A stretch of DNA of 64,000 bases from the NCBI GenBank assembly GCA_947034885.2, contig OX344751.2, positions 12,524,001 through 12,588,000 of the forward strand, written 5' to 3'. The DNA comes from Thuidium tamariscinum. Its lineage: Eukaryota; Streptophyta; Bryopsida; Hypnales; Thuidiaceae. Positions within the stretch are counted from its first letter, which is position 1. Every line of letters begins with the position of its first letter. The notes beneath the pieces are model-generated. The model was not told the DNA's origin, ran no database searches, and saw nothing but the letters and a program-made list of their open reading frames with translations. The translations under genes were made by a program, and so were the position numbers. Positions 51,227-62,400 of this stretch are shown here, one piece after another.

Positions 51227-51546
51227 TAAAGTAGGAGATTTAACTATGTTAGGGCATTTCGAACCAAACACGACTCAAAGGCACATTTTGCTTTCTTTAA
51301 TATACCAAAATGTACAAATTGTGTACATTCCAGGAGGTGGTCGCTTTTAGAGCCCTACGGCATTTCAACTTCAAAATTTCATATCTGGTTCCACAAAGTT
51401 CCAAACAAACATGAAACAACTTGGATTGGATGTCATTTCCTCTTCTCTTTCAAAAAATATTTAGTGTAAAATATTTCAAGATGTTTTCCTTCCCAAAATT
51501 CATCAGCTTCAGTGCTTAGACAACCACTTTATGGACCTCCTACCTT
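51227..51546. mobile_element. AGGTAGGAGG-type element
   Basis: Left end TAAAGTAGGAGATTTA, right end GACCTCCTACCTTA. The interior relates in reverse complement to 22469-23080 (CAACTTGGATTGGATGTCA). About 320 bp. Confidence 0.55.
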
Positions 51547-51759
51547 ATTTTGTGCATCCCATTTCAATGCCCCTGGTGCTGCTGACACATGTAATCCATG
51601 CATAACTTCTCCTTCTCCTCTTTTTTTTAAAAGAAATTTGAGAAACAAGTGGGCAATTTCCATTGATGAAGGAAACAGTATATCGAACCAAGGGAAACAC
51701 CCGTAACTTCTTCTCTTCTCTCAAGAAGGTTTTTAAAAAAAAAAAAATTGGCACAAATG

Positions 51760-52488
51760 AAAGGGGATTTCATTCTTCTCTCATGTTTTCCCCAACCGTG
51801 GTCGCACCGTTTTGCCAATGGACAACTCTGGCTCCCGAGTTGTACGGGAGCTTCAGTTTTGCTTTGACCTCGGTCTCTGGAACCATTCCACTGGGTGACG
51901 GGTGACGATGCAGCACTGTAGCCATCCCCAGTCTCGGGTGGGAGGGAAGGAGGCTGGTGGGTAGGGCCACTCATGGCATGCTGTTCTGTTGTTGATGATG
52001 CATTTGGTGGTTTTCTTTTCTTTTCTTCCCGTCCATGATGTGGTGGAGTGGAACGCCACTTTGCATTGAATTGAGGGAACGATTCGTCTCCCTCTTTGAC
52101 TTTGGACCCACCTTGACCCACTAGCCAGCGCTCACCTGCAGAAGAAACACTCCGTCTGCAAGGTATCATTGGTTTGCCAAAAAAAAAGAGTAAAATTTAA
52201 GAAAAAAATAATAATTAATAAACACTCCTGAGTGGCCGCTAGATTTCATTTGTTTCAAAACAAAACAAAAAACAAAAAACAAAAACACTCCACTAGTTCT
52301 AGAGTAGCAGGCTCATCAGAAGAGGACTGCGCTGTGTCACCATCAGGGCAATGCCAGAGCATGCACCCCATGCCTTCCTCCTCGACTAAATTAAGCTTAA
52401 CTTGAGTTCCCCATGCCTCGTGCTGAAGGCTGGGGTGCGGGGTGGAACTGGGACCTCCTTCTCGGCCCTTGTGAAATTTTCATTTTTC
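51760..52488 (-). CDS. Two GC-rich exons of an unrecognised gene or gene fragment
   Basis: The minus strand has an open frame from about 52488 to 52272 with the residues LNLVEEEGMGCMLWHCPDGD. A second open frame runs from 52155, after an acceptor ending ACCTTGCAG, to about 51760; it contains FPQFNAKWRSTPPHHGREEK and further proline/serine-rich sequence. Codon use and GC content differ sharply from the AT-rich flanks. No start codon, donor or known domain could be fixed. The piece lies between two MITEs (51227-51546 and 52518-52792). It may be a decayed gene, or a fragment carried there. Confidence 0.3.
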
Positions 52489-52517
52489 AGGCATGATAAA
52501 GTTTGCAAATTTGCATT

Positions 52518-52792
52518 AAGGTAGGTACACCCAAAAGCGCCAGTTTTTCATATTGTGCTTAGTTCTTGTTATTATGTTGTTCAGATTTTTTTACAGTCTT
52601 GTTGGTGAGTGAAAGCATGTTCCAACGCACCAAAGAACAGTGGATTTGGATACCGTATGCAGAAGTTATTAACAGTCAAAGTGTGTTTCTGAAAGCGCCA
52701 TCTACAGTCTGGGTACATGACTGATTTTGAAAATGTATGCACGTTGTACAGGGCGCTTTAAGGTCAGGTGCCATTTTGGGTGTACCTACCTT
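52518..52792. mobile_element. TA-AGGTAGGTACACCC MITE (perfect ends)
   Basis: The 19-base end AAGGTAGGTACACCCAAAA is repeated perfectly in inverted form at the right, with TA on each side. 275 bp. The interior has GCGCCA and GGCGCT words near both ends, suggesting a longer imperfect inverted repeat. Confidence 0.82.
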
Positions 52793-53067
52793 AGATGAAA
52801 TTTGAGGGCATTAGGAGATTGCGGATTCCTGGACTGGATGAACGTAGTTTCTGCCCTGTGAACTCGAATCCTACGTGGTCACAACCTTGTTACATTATTT
52901 ATTTATTTATTTAATTTATTTTTGACTTATTTTCATATTTCAAGACCCCTCCCCCAATTTTATTTATTTTTTGATTAAAGCCGGCCTGACAATGGCTAGT
53001 GGCATTGGAAGCCGTTTTGGGTACAGACCCGAAACGGCCCTGTAATGCCCTCAGATTTCTTCTAATG
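52791..53067. mobile_element. CATTAG MITE, copy D
   Basis: Left end TTAGATGAAATTTGAGGG, right end inverted CATTAGAAGAAATCTGAGGG. 277 bp. It directly abuts the 52518-52792 MITE, with the TTA at the junction shared. Same subgroup as copy A. Confidence 0.75.
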
Positions 53068-53140
53068 AAATTTATATTTGCAATTAGACAGAGGTCCCGA
53101 ATTAGCAAGGAGGGAGGTACAAGGAAAATTAATCAATGAT

Positions 53141-53366
53141 GCTAGTGTGTGAGTATGAACATGCGAGCGTGTGAGCTTCTAATATGTATATAAGTAGATA
53201 TATTACCACCTTTGAAGGTGTTTATAATGAAATACCTATAATATAGATACTTATAGTATAAATACACTCTTATCATAGAAGGTTTCTACAATATAAGCAC
53301 CTATACTATAGGTACATGATCTTTGAGGCTCATAAGCTCACACTTCTATGCTCACATACTAGCAAC
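53141..53366. mobile_element. GCTAGT inverted-repeat element
   Basis: Left end GCTAGTGTGTGAGTATGAAC, right end inverted GTTGCTAGTATGTGAGCATA. 226 bp. The interior is composed of TACCTATA, ATACTATA and GTGTTTATA words. Confidence 0.7.
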
Positions 53367-53771
53367 TCTTGAAAATTAATCAAGCACAAATTATGGGTAT
53401 TTTTACTTGCACCTCTAGAATGATTTGGTAGGGCGAAGCAAGAGTGCCAATTCACCTTAGCCATTCTTAATATATGGCATGTTTCCAAAAAGTAACCATG
53501 ACACTAAAGTGCATATCCCCAAAATTGCCATATATAGCTAGTTACTAATATTAGACTAGTCAAATTCTCTAATTGGAAAGGAAAAGGAGGTTCCAATGCA
53601 CCAAGTAATGGGACATTTGGATACTATATGCAAAAGTTAGGAAGGGTCTAAGGTTTTTGGATAGATATCATAAAATTTGTGCAAATGTATGCCAATTTTA
53701 TTGGAGTCAATATTACACATGATATCAATACTAAATTAGTACAAAGGGAAAAATGTACCTATCTATGCTAT
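53367..53771. other. Repeat remnant
   Basis: 53585-53700 echoes the interior of the 52518 MITE (GTTCCAATGCACCAAGTAATG, GATACTATATGCAAAAGTTA) without ends. Confidence 0.35.
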
Positions 53772-53997
53772 TTAACCCTTAAATGCCGTCGAGGATTGCG
53801 TCCGCTGAATGACAAAGAATCTTTCCCTACAGGACATAACTGCAACTTTTCATCCTTGGTATTAGGAGTGAAAAGGAAAGATCTTCAATAGTTCTTTCAC
53901 TTCTAATGAATATATTAGGCTTTTTCAAAGTAGATGATGTCACACGAAATTAAAATACATAATTTTTACGGCTACTAGTCCGTCCTTCAAGGGTTAA
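53772..53997. mobile_element. Short TTAA-bounded element (226 bp)
   Basis: Left end TTAACCCTTAAATGCCGTCG, right end inverted TTAACCCTTGAAGGACGGAC. Related to 24142-24384 and, at its ends, to 19035 and 60961. Confidence 0.65.
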
Positions 53998-55158
53998 AGG
54001 CTTCTACTTTATTTGATGAAATCTGTCAGTCTTACAGTCTTGTTGTTAGCTTATAAGAAATGCCCAAGGAAGAGGGCATTTCAGGGGAAAAAAGACCCAA
54101 TAAGGAGGGCACTGAGTTGCCAGCCAAATTACCTTTTGATTTTGCGGTGAAACAAAGAATTGCCTTCACTAGTCTTGAGCCAGGAGGGGCTGATTGGGCA
54201 CCTGGGGGCCAAAATTGAATTTCCACATCAGATTCTCAAGGGTCCACATCATCTCACACCATTCTTAAGATGACATGTGGCATTTCAAAAAAATGCAAAA
54301 ATGACTTAATTTATGCTTGAATTTGGCCTTCATGTAAGGTATCTACCCCCATTCCAGAAATCTCTTGATTTCAAAACCTATTTCTTCCCATAGTAACTTA
54401 TTTGAGTTATTTGTAAAGTTCCCCCCATTTTGGGCATGCCTTTTTTTTGAAGTTGAGAAGGCAACTATAGTTGAAGCATCAAACTTTTTTGGAAGATACT
54501 TTTGTCGCACGACTTCAAAAGTGGGGACCAAACTTTTTTAGGCACCATTTTGATGGAAAATTAAGTTTCATACCCACTTTTATTTTGACTTTTTTAACTC
54601 AACTGAATTTTTCACAAAACTCATGGGTTTAAACCCCAATTTAGTGTACTTTACGAATAACTCCATTGTCATGCCGTACATTGGGACCCCCAATACCCTT
54701 TGGTACAGGGCGGGCTCCAGGCCGCAGTTTCAAAGAAACTGAACTGTACTAGAATTTCCAAACTGATGAAGACTAAAAGTTATTGCTCTCTTCAAAACCG
54801 CTTGTTCTCTGTGGAAAAAAATACGAGCTCGTCAACCCATTTGCCAATGTGTGGTACAAACTCTCCCTCCCTCACTGTTGCCCGCTGGATTGAAACACCT
54901 GAATCCAAGTCCCAATAATATTATCCGTAGGCCTAGGGTAGGTACCGTACGTGACAGTCTGATTCGGCACCCGAGTGCCAAAATTGAATTTGGGCAAAAG
55001 ATTCTCAAGGGTCCATATCACCTCACACAATACACGATTTACAATTTACAAGATGATATGTGTGGCACCTTTTTTTCTTGCAAAAATGATTTAATTTATG
55101 TCAAATTTGACCTTCTCGAAGGATATTCCATGCAAAAACATTGCTTCCTGAGAACTAT
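53998..55158. other. Intergenic DNA with a mixed-composition patch
   Basis: 54700-54960 is less AT-rich and has a 72-codon plus frame with no domain. The sequence around 54200-54340 (AAAATTGAATTTCCACATCA...TCTCACACC) recurs at 54980-55100, which suggests another low-copy repeat. Confidence 0.3.
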
Positions 55159-55437
55159 GGTGGGTGTACTCTCCAAATTATGACTTTTTGCTATTGTGGC
55201 TAATTACAATCATTACACAAGCCAAAAAAAAATTGTATTTTTTTGGATTGGCAAGTGAGAGGGGGTTCTAGTGTATGACATCTGGATATTGTATATTGAA
55301 GCTATTAAAAGTGAAAGTTTTTTTTGGTAGATGTTCTAGAACCATTTCTTCAATACAAGTGTATATTGATTTTGGAGATGTATGCAAAATAATAATGATG
55401 GTTTGAAGCAAGGTGCAATTTTGGGTATAACCACCTT
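55159..55437. mobile_element. Decayed AGGTAGGTACACCC-type MITE
   Basis: Left end GGTGGGTGTACTCTCCAAA, right end TTTTGGGTATAACCACC. The interior retains CATCTGGATATTGTATATTGA as in the better copy at 52518. Confidence 0.45.
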
Positions 55438-57073
55438 ATAAATTCTTGACTCTACATCCAAAGTAAGTTTCACAAAAATGTAAAAAACCTTTGGTTTTGT
55501 AATGTCCAAAATTTGGATTCTTTTTCTCTACTATAAAACTTCTCATTCATTCAAACCAATGCTTGATTATTTTCAAATTGTACTTTGTGTATGATGAGTT
55601 TGATGAAATCAAGGTAAATAATCTATCTATATATTTATAAAGATATAAACAAAAATACGCAAAAATTCAAGAAAGGATTTAGGTGCTAACAAGTTGAAAT
55701 TGGTTGGTGGTTGATTTCTTACATGACTACAATTATTAACATAAAAAGAAAAGAAAACTTTTTTAAAAGTTCATTTGTTTCTAAAAGAAACATTCTAGAT
55801 AAGGTTCATCAAAAGGTGTGTGTGTGTGTGTGTATGTTATAAATTATAACCTTGTAGGGTCAAAAGGACTTAAAATCACCTATAGAAGAATTAAAAAAAC
55901 AAGCTAAGGGCGAAGACTTTTTTCACTCTACAAAGTGAATTATTGATTGTAATCGTCTACATTGAAGGAACAATTAACAAGACCAAATACCTCATTAAAC
56001 ATTGTTTCTTTCAACATTTGGATGTTTTTAAAGATTTTAATCCTAAGCTAGGTTAAATATACCCTTTAAAATTTTATTTTTTGTCCCATCTACCATGCCT
56101 AAGTGATACATCAATTAATATAACAATTTTCTTTTGTTGTAAATACATTCTAAAGGAGTTACTAGCTGATGAATTTCAATCTTTAGAAACAAACTTTTCC
56201 TATATGTATATACATACATATATGTTCACCAAAACATTTTATACATCATATATATAATTAAAGTAATGATATGTACCAAGTGCATGTGTAATTATAATAG
56301 AATACATTAGTAGGATTACTATTAAAGATGTTAAAAGGCTCAAGTTTCAATTGGTACCAAATAAAGTTGCTACTATTGAATAGTAAAGTTTACACACTAA
56401 GAAGAGGAAAATTCTTCTATGATAAGTACATTTCAATTTCAAATAGTTTTAAATCCCCAAACTTTATTGCATGCTTCACTTATAAAATCTATCCTATTAG
56501 AAAGTAAAACACTAATTTATCAAAGGTACACTATTTATATTATTATAAAGATATGAACTTTGCATTCTCTCGACAAGGATAAATGAATACAATTATTCTT
56601 CAATGAATTTTTCAAAATTCTTTAAGCAAAGTAGATATAAATGCACCACAATAATTAATCGTAGTACTCATCACCTACAACTCTTATTAGCATTGAAAAA
56701 GTTTATTTTCCTACAAAAATTCACTAAATAGACTATAGTTCAAATTTGATTTGATTCAAATCAAAAGCTATGGCAAACAATAAATATGAGAAGTCTACAT
56801 AAAATCCCACAAGTCCTAAGTTGATTATATTTTTCTATTTTTCAAAAGCTCATCCCTTCCTATCACAAAGGAACCATAAGGCCTTAATTTGTAATTAATT
56901 AACTACCCACTAATTATTATCCATTATCTTCAAAGACATATTTATTAAATTATAAACTTCTCCAAAGCCATTGGTGGACATTACACATATTATCTAATAA
57001 ACAAAGTTAATGGAATCTTATAGGTGCGAACTATTTATTATGAAATAAAATCTACTAAGGATCAAAAAAAAAT
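55438..57073. other. AT-rich intergenic DNA
   Basis: Contains a GT microsatellite at 55816-55834. Nothing else recognised. Confidence 0.35.
55816..55834. repeat. GT dinucleotide microsatellite
   Basis: About nine GT units. Confidence 0.9.
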
Positions 57074-57510
57074 TTAATCCCTAAAGTTCTTTCCTTATGT
57101 TTTCACCAAAACACTCCAAAATTATTATATCTAGTACAAGTACCAATTGTTGAAAAAAAAACATTTTTTTGACACATGTAACTATAAGATCTAGCAATAC
57201 ATTGGTTTGAAAAGATGTGGAAAAAATTTCAAATTTTTTTGTTGTGTAGAAATTTCATTTCTTAAAAAAATGTTTTTTGAAGAAGTTTTTTGGGCTACCT
57301 GGGTTGCCCACCGAGTAACGAAAATCACATATCATGCAATAACTTTTTAGCCATGTATTCAAAGTTATGAAAATTGTTAGGCCTTAAATCTACTCTTTGG
57401 GCACATGTTGTTTGAAAATTTCAAAGAAAAAACAAACAAACTCCATTCATAGTGAGCTACCCAAAATTGCTATATTGCCAAACAATGCACTTCAAGGCTT
57501 TAGGGGTTAA
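57074..57510. mobile_element. TTAA-bounded element (437 bp)
   Basis: Left end TTAATCCCTAAAGTTC, right end CTTTAGGGGTTAA. The interior is a shortened relative of 2777-3718 (CTAGTACAAGTACCAATTG, TGTGGAAAAAATTTCA, GTAGTGAGCTACCCAAAA class words). Part of the same interior recurs to its right at 57600-57840, without a left TTAA end. Confidence 0.55.
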
Positions 57511-57987
57511 TCAAAATGGAATGATTCAAATATTTCTCTCTTTCTCTTCCTCTCTCTCTCTATAAATTTAGAAAACCAATTTCAAATTTTTGTTTCTAGG
57601 AAATGTAATTTTAAAAAACTACATGTACTACCTAAGTTGAAAAAGAAACAACATATCATGTAATAACTTTTTGAATATTTGTTCAAAAGTTTTGAAAATT
57701 GTTGGGCCTTATTAAAGATATTCCTTGTCCACATGTTGTGTGAAAATTTCAAAGAAAAATTATAAAATACCCATTTGTAGTGAGCTACCCCATTTTCCTA
57801 GGTTGCCAAAAGATGCAGCTTGGTCTTTTAGGGGTGAAATTGAAAATAATTTGCAAACTTCACTACATTTAAAAACTTTAGTACTTTGAATACAAATAAG
57901 GTGAATTTTTGCATTCATATCACATTACATTGACATTGGTGATGTCATGTCATCATCAAGCTATTATACCCAAATATGAGCAACGGT
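57511..57987. other. Partial duplication of the preceding element and unassigned DNA
   Basis: 57590-57840 repeats the right half of 57074-57510, ending in TTTTAGGGGTGAAATT. A CT-rich run lies at 57537-57561. Confidence 0.4.
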
Positions 57988-58213
57988 GCTAGTATGTGAG
58001 CATAAAAGTGTTAGCGTGTGAGCTTTGAGCATATAAATAAGTACATATCATGCAACCATTGAAGGTGTTTTATCATAAACACCTATAATATAGGTACTTG
58101 TAGCATATATATATTGTTAATATAGAAGATTACTATAATATAGACACTCATATCAAAGGTGTATATTCTTTTAGGCTCATAGGCTCACACTTTTATACTC
58201 ACATAATAGCAAC
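57988..58213. mobile_element. GCTAGT inverted-repeat element
   Basis: Left end GCTAGTATGTGAGCATAAAA, right end inverted GTTGCTATTATGTGAGTATA. 226 bp. It abuts the CATTAG MITE that starts at 58214. Confidence 0.65.
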
Positions 58214-58488
58214 CATTAGAAGAGATTTGAGGCCTTTAGGAGACCGCGAGTTCCCATAGTCCGAAAATGCAAAAATTGCCACAGGAACATAATTTTGTAG
58301 GAATCCTACGTAGTTGAGAAAATGCCACATCATTAAAAAAATTTGACTTTTTTCATATTTCAAGACCCTAAAAAATTTCTGTTTTTTTTTGTAAATTTTG
58401 GCTTGACAGCAACTATTAGTTCTTGGACTACTGTAGTTTTGGGAACAGTCCTAAAATGGTCCTTTGGAGCCCTCAATCCCCTATAATG
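58214..58488. mobile_element. CATTAG MITE, copy F
   Basis: Left end CATTAGAAGAGATTTGAGGC, right end inverted CATTATAGGGGATTGAGGG. 275 bp. The interior relates to copy E (TTTTGGGAACAGTCC, CATATTTCAAGACCC). Confidence 0.7.
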
Positions 58489-58779
58489 CCTCAAAATATG
58501 AGTATTAGAAATAGAAATTTTATTTTTGATAAATCTTCAAAATTTAACATCTTAAAATTGAATTGAAGAAGATCAATGAAAAAAACTCATTTCATTGCAT
58601 GGATAACTTCTTGAAATCCTACCTAGTTTTTAATTTTAGAAAATGCAAACATCAAAATTATTGGAAAAACTATACACCATGTGACAACTAGGATTTCTCC
58701 ATATATTATGGAATGACTAAATTTTTAGATCAACATTATATACTTGTAATTCTTTAATATAGTTACTTTGGAGATTACA

Positions 58780-59490
58780 TGAAGACCATAAAAAGTCCCT
58801 TTACATTTATTGTCTTGCTCCCCTACCTTTCATAGCTACATCTAATAGAATGAAGTACTACCAAATTGAAGTAGTCCTTTAATTTGGTCTTGTTATAAAT
58901 TGATCTCTTGTTTCAGTAGAATGAAAACAAGTTAAATTAAAGTGGGTTCCTCCTTCAATTGGTCTCAGTATGAACCAATATTTTTCTTCTTAAAGTTACA
59001 CCCAATAGAATGAAACCATGCTAAATCCAAGTGGTCCTAATAGATTTATTGTCTTGCCTTCGTATTTCTTACAGCCACATCCAACAAAATGAAGTACTAC
59101 CTAATTGAACTATTGAAGTAGTCACTTTATTTGATCTTCGTATAAATGAATCTTTTGTTGGTATAGTCACATCCAATAGAATGAAATCCCATCAAATTCA
59201 AGTGGGTCACTTATTTTGGCCTTTGTACAAACCAGTTTTTTTTTCTTCTTGAGTTCACATCCAATAGACTGATGAAACCTATCCAAATCCAAGGGGGCCC
59301 TTGCTTTGGTCTTAGTTTAAGCTACTATTTTTTTCAATGTCACATCCAAAAGAATTAAGTACTACCAAATCTAAACAATTCCTTTCTCTCGTCCTAGTTT
59401 ATATTGCTTCCTTATGTTCCTACTATCACATCCAACAGAATGAATTGCTATCAAATCTTATAAGTTCCTCAGTCTAGATTTCATACAAAT
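58780..59490. repeat. Degenerate tandem array, ~85 bp unit, about 8 copies
   Basis: The word CACATCCAATAGAATGAA, with small changes, recurs near 58841, 58912, 59001, 59081, 59171, 59261, 59345 and 59431. Each is followed by AAATCCAAGTGGGTCC-like and TTTGGTCTTxGTATAAA-like segments. Spacing is 71-90 bp. The units have diverged, so the array is old. No open frame is preserved across it. Confidence 0.75.
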
Positions 59491-60370
59491 AAGTTAAAAG
59501 TATATATATTTATTTATCTTATTTACCTCTAGTTATGAAACAACATGAATAGAAAAGCCTAAAATAGATAATTTGTTATGTTTCAGAAGACTTAAAAATA
59601 TTAATGAAATTTTATTATTCAAAATTAGTGAAACTAAATATAGAAAGATGAGGACTTCAACAACCATTATTGATACAATTATATGACACAAAGTTTGTAG
59701 CTAAATTCTACTTCTAAATAGTACACATTGACTTTCAATTTATGTTTCATCCATATTAAATCCATGCATTATGTTCTAAGAAACAAATGGTGGATAATGT
59801 TGTTCCATCAATATGGCATCTATCTATCAAAAAATGTTCATGGATGCCCATAAATGTGTACTATACATCATAAAAGAATCCTTCTAAAATAAAAAGATTT
59901 TGAATTTCATATTTATTTAAAATTTATAGAAGATTGGATATTTTTAAGCCATATAGCAAAGAAACATTATCATTTTAATATATCATTCATAGTTTTAGCT
60001 TACTACTTCAAAATATAGACACTAAAAATAGAAAATAAAATTTCAAATTTACATGCTTTAAAATCGATTTCAAATTCACATAGATTTTTTCATATGCATC
60101 CAATAAATCAATTTTATTAGTTTTTATCAACACTTCTTCTTCATAAAACAAAGTTAAGAGAGTTTAGTAATTTTCAAGTAACAACACATGAAAGTTTTGT
60201 CTATCACAATAGTGCTTGTAAATTAGTTCATCTATTAAACCTTTAACAACTAAATCCTTTATTGTATTTCTTGAAATCTTCATATTTTTTCTTATATATT
60301 TATAAATCCATACCTTAAGTTAGGCTATTTATTTGTTTCATTTACTTTTTTACAATGAGGATCTCCTACA
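59491..60370. other. AT-rich intergenic DNA, nothing recognised
   Basis: No feature seen. Confidence 0.35.
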
Positions 60371-60648
60371 CATTAGAGGAGATTCGAGGGCAATAGGAGA
60401 CTGTGAGTTCCCAACGCAGTGAACGCAGGAAACTGCCGCATGAATGTAGAACTGGCCTCTGCTGACGTGGTTGAGAGTGTGCCATGTCACTGATTTTTTT
60501 GGAATTTTTTTAGACTTCTTTTTGCATTTCAGGACAAAAAAAATTTTCTTTTCAAAAAAGAATTTAATTACTGACCTCGACAGTATCAAGAACAATTCTG
60601 GGAACAGGGCTTTCGCAGTCTCTTGCTGCCCTCGAATCTCCTCTAATG
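60371..60648. mobile_element. CATTAG MITE, copy G (perfect ends)
   Basis: The 22-base end CATTAGAGGAGATTCG followed by AGGGCA is repeated perfectly in inverted form at the right. 278 bp. The interior has TGCATTTCAGGAC beside an A/T run. This is the best-preserved termini set of the family. Confidence 0.85.
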
Positions 60649-60651
60649 CTA

Positions 60652-60850
60652 TGTGTCCTCTAGTTCTATTCTTGATACAATCCTAAAGCTCTTTGCAAGG
60701 AGGGGTGCATGAGCTTTGTTTCATGGTGTTTGGATCTCAAGTGTGAAAGTTATTGAATTTGGAAGTTTCTTTGAAATACAAAATTATAAAGAATTACATT
60801 TACTTTTACTTGGACTATGGTAATGACACAAGACAAACTAGTGTATATTA
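60652..60850. repeat. Copy of the repeat found at 37505-37885
   Basis: Shares CAAGGAGGGGTGCATGAGCT, GTGAAAGTTATTGAATTT and GGTAATGACACAAGAC with the second unit of the repeat at 37730-37885. Confidence 0.55.
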
Positions 60851-60960
60851 GGTACCTCAATTTCACCAATTTCATCATAAATTAAAAAAAGTCAAGTATT
60901 GGTTTGGATGCAAGAGAAATTATTATGGTAGAAAAGACCTCTTTAAAAATCCAAAGGGGG

Positions 60961-61662
60961 TTAACCATAAGTGACAGTGGCGCCAATTTTTGGCATTCAG
61001 TTGGCTTCGCGGGGTCTAAACAAGACCGTAACAATAGTTTTTTCATTTACTTTTTTTCTAATGACCTTTCATGTTGAGTCGTCAAGAGTCTCCAATTGAG
61101 TTCCTAGTCAAACTAATGTTTGTTTTCATGCAATTGAGAAGTAATTAGAGAAAATGGATGGCAAAATTTGCCATTTTAGTGTATTTTGAGAAATTGACTA
61201 AATCTAAAATTTCTCCTTGAAAATGACATTTTTTGAGTTTGAGCCCAACTAATGAAATGAAGGTCCTCTACTCTAGTTTCTACTCCTTTTGGAAAAATTT
61301 GTAAAATTGAATATTTTATTGCATTTTGAACTTTGGCTGCATTATCAATGTCCATTGCATCCTATTTATAGAAGTGCATGGAAATTAAGTTTCCACCATG
61401 ATATTTGTCATTGTAATGTACACACACGGTGAAAATTTCAGATTTTTTGGGATAATTTTTTTATTTGACATGATTTTTTCTTCACTTTATCTTCAAAAAT
61501 TATCAGAAAAATCAATTTTCCTTGAAAAAATCTAAATTTTTTGTGAAGTATAGAAGACATGTACTTTCATCTCTGAAAGAAAAAGAAAATTCAGACATAT
61601 CTGCTTCCAAAATTGTAACAAGCTGAGTGCCAGTGCTGATAGGTCCGTCCTTTAAGGGTTAA
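60961..61662. mobile_element. TTAA-bounded element (702 bp)
   Basis: Left end TTAACCATAAGTGACAGTGG, right end inverted TTAACCCTTAAAGGACGGAC. Reverse-orientation relative of 19035-20167. No transposase. Immediately right of it begins the GC-rich promoter region of the zinc-finger gene. Confidence 0.6.
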
Positions 61663-62400
61663 AGATGGGAAAATACATTCTTCCACATTCCTTGATATGG
61701 CGAGGAACTTGTGAAGAAAAAGGAAGGGATGCACGGGGCCACTTGGACAAGCCACAGGAAAACTCCTCAGAAGCTGGCGTCTGTCCCAAATTTCGCATGA
61801 CGTAGATTTATGAGCACAGTACATCTTCTCATTCTTAGATGAGACAAAACGGTAGATTTCTGATTTGGTAGATTCCAGAAACGCGCCTTTGCTATTTCGA
61901 GGAGAGGAGTTGCCAACGGGCGCCCGTGCCCGGATCCCGAAAATGGCGCGTGAGTACACCGTTCGTCGGTCGGTGCGTGCGTCCACCAGACGGCGCGCCT
62001 TGGCCTCCCTCTTCTACGGGCGCGCGGCTTGGCCTGCACTTCTTGTTGCCTCGCAGCGAAGCTCGGCAATCACTATTTTGGCATCAGCAGGTGCAATTGG
62101 GGACACCTCTGACACGATTTCGGAAAGGTTGGCGTGTGGATTCTTATGATACCGCGTTGAACATCTCCGAGTGGTAAGTGGAGGGCATTCTGTGTCGATT
62201 TGTCGACTTGGGGTACGAGTGGAAGGGAGGTTCTTGAGAGGTTAGGTTTGGTTTCTGCTTGCGAAGTTCGCAGTGGGTGTTGGACAAGAGGACGGGCTAC
62301 AAGGGAGATGAGACTGAGGTGCACGAGTGAAAGGAGAACGAGGTTTGGGTGAAGTGTGTTGGAGTTCAGTCCTGTGAGGGGGACGAGGTAGACGGAGATA
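61663..62400 (+). promoter_or_regulatory. Promoter and 5' leader of the CCCH zinc-finger gene
   Basis: Base composition rises sharply at about 61720. No protein-like exon was recognised on either strand. A donor-like GTAAGTGG at 62174 suggests an intron in the 5' leader, but its acceptor was not fixed. The transcription start is not identifiable by eye. Confidence 0.4.

Noticed and set aside
22840..53108. Two similar short proteins encoded at 22840-23043 and 52911-53108
   Set aside because: They share residues only because both sit in CATTAG MITE copies; other copies have stops and shifts.
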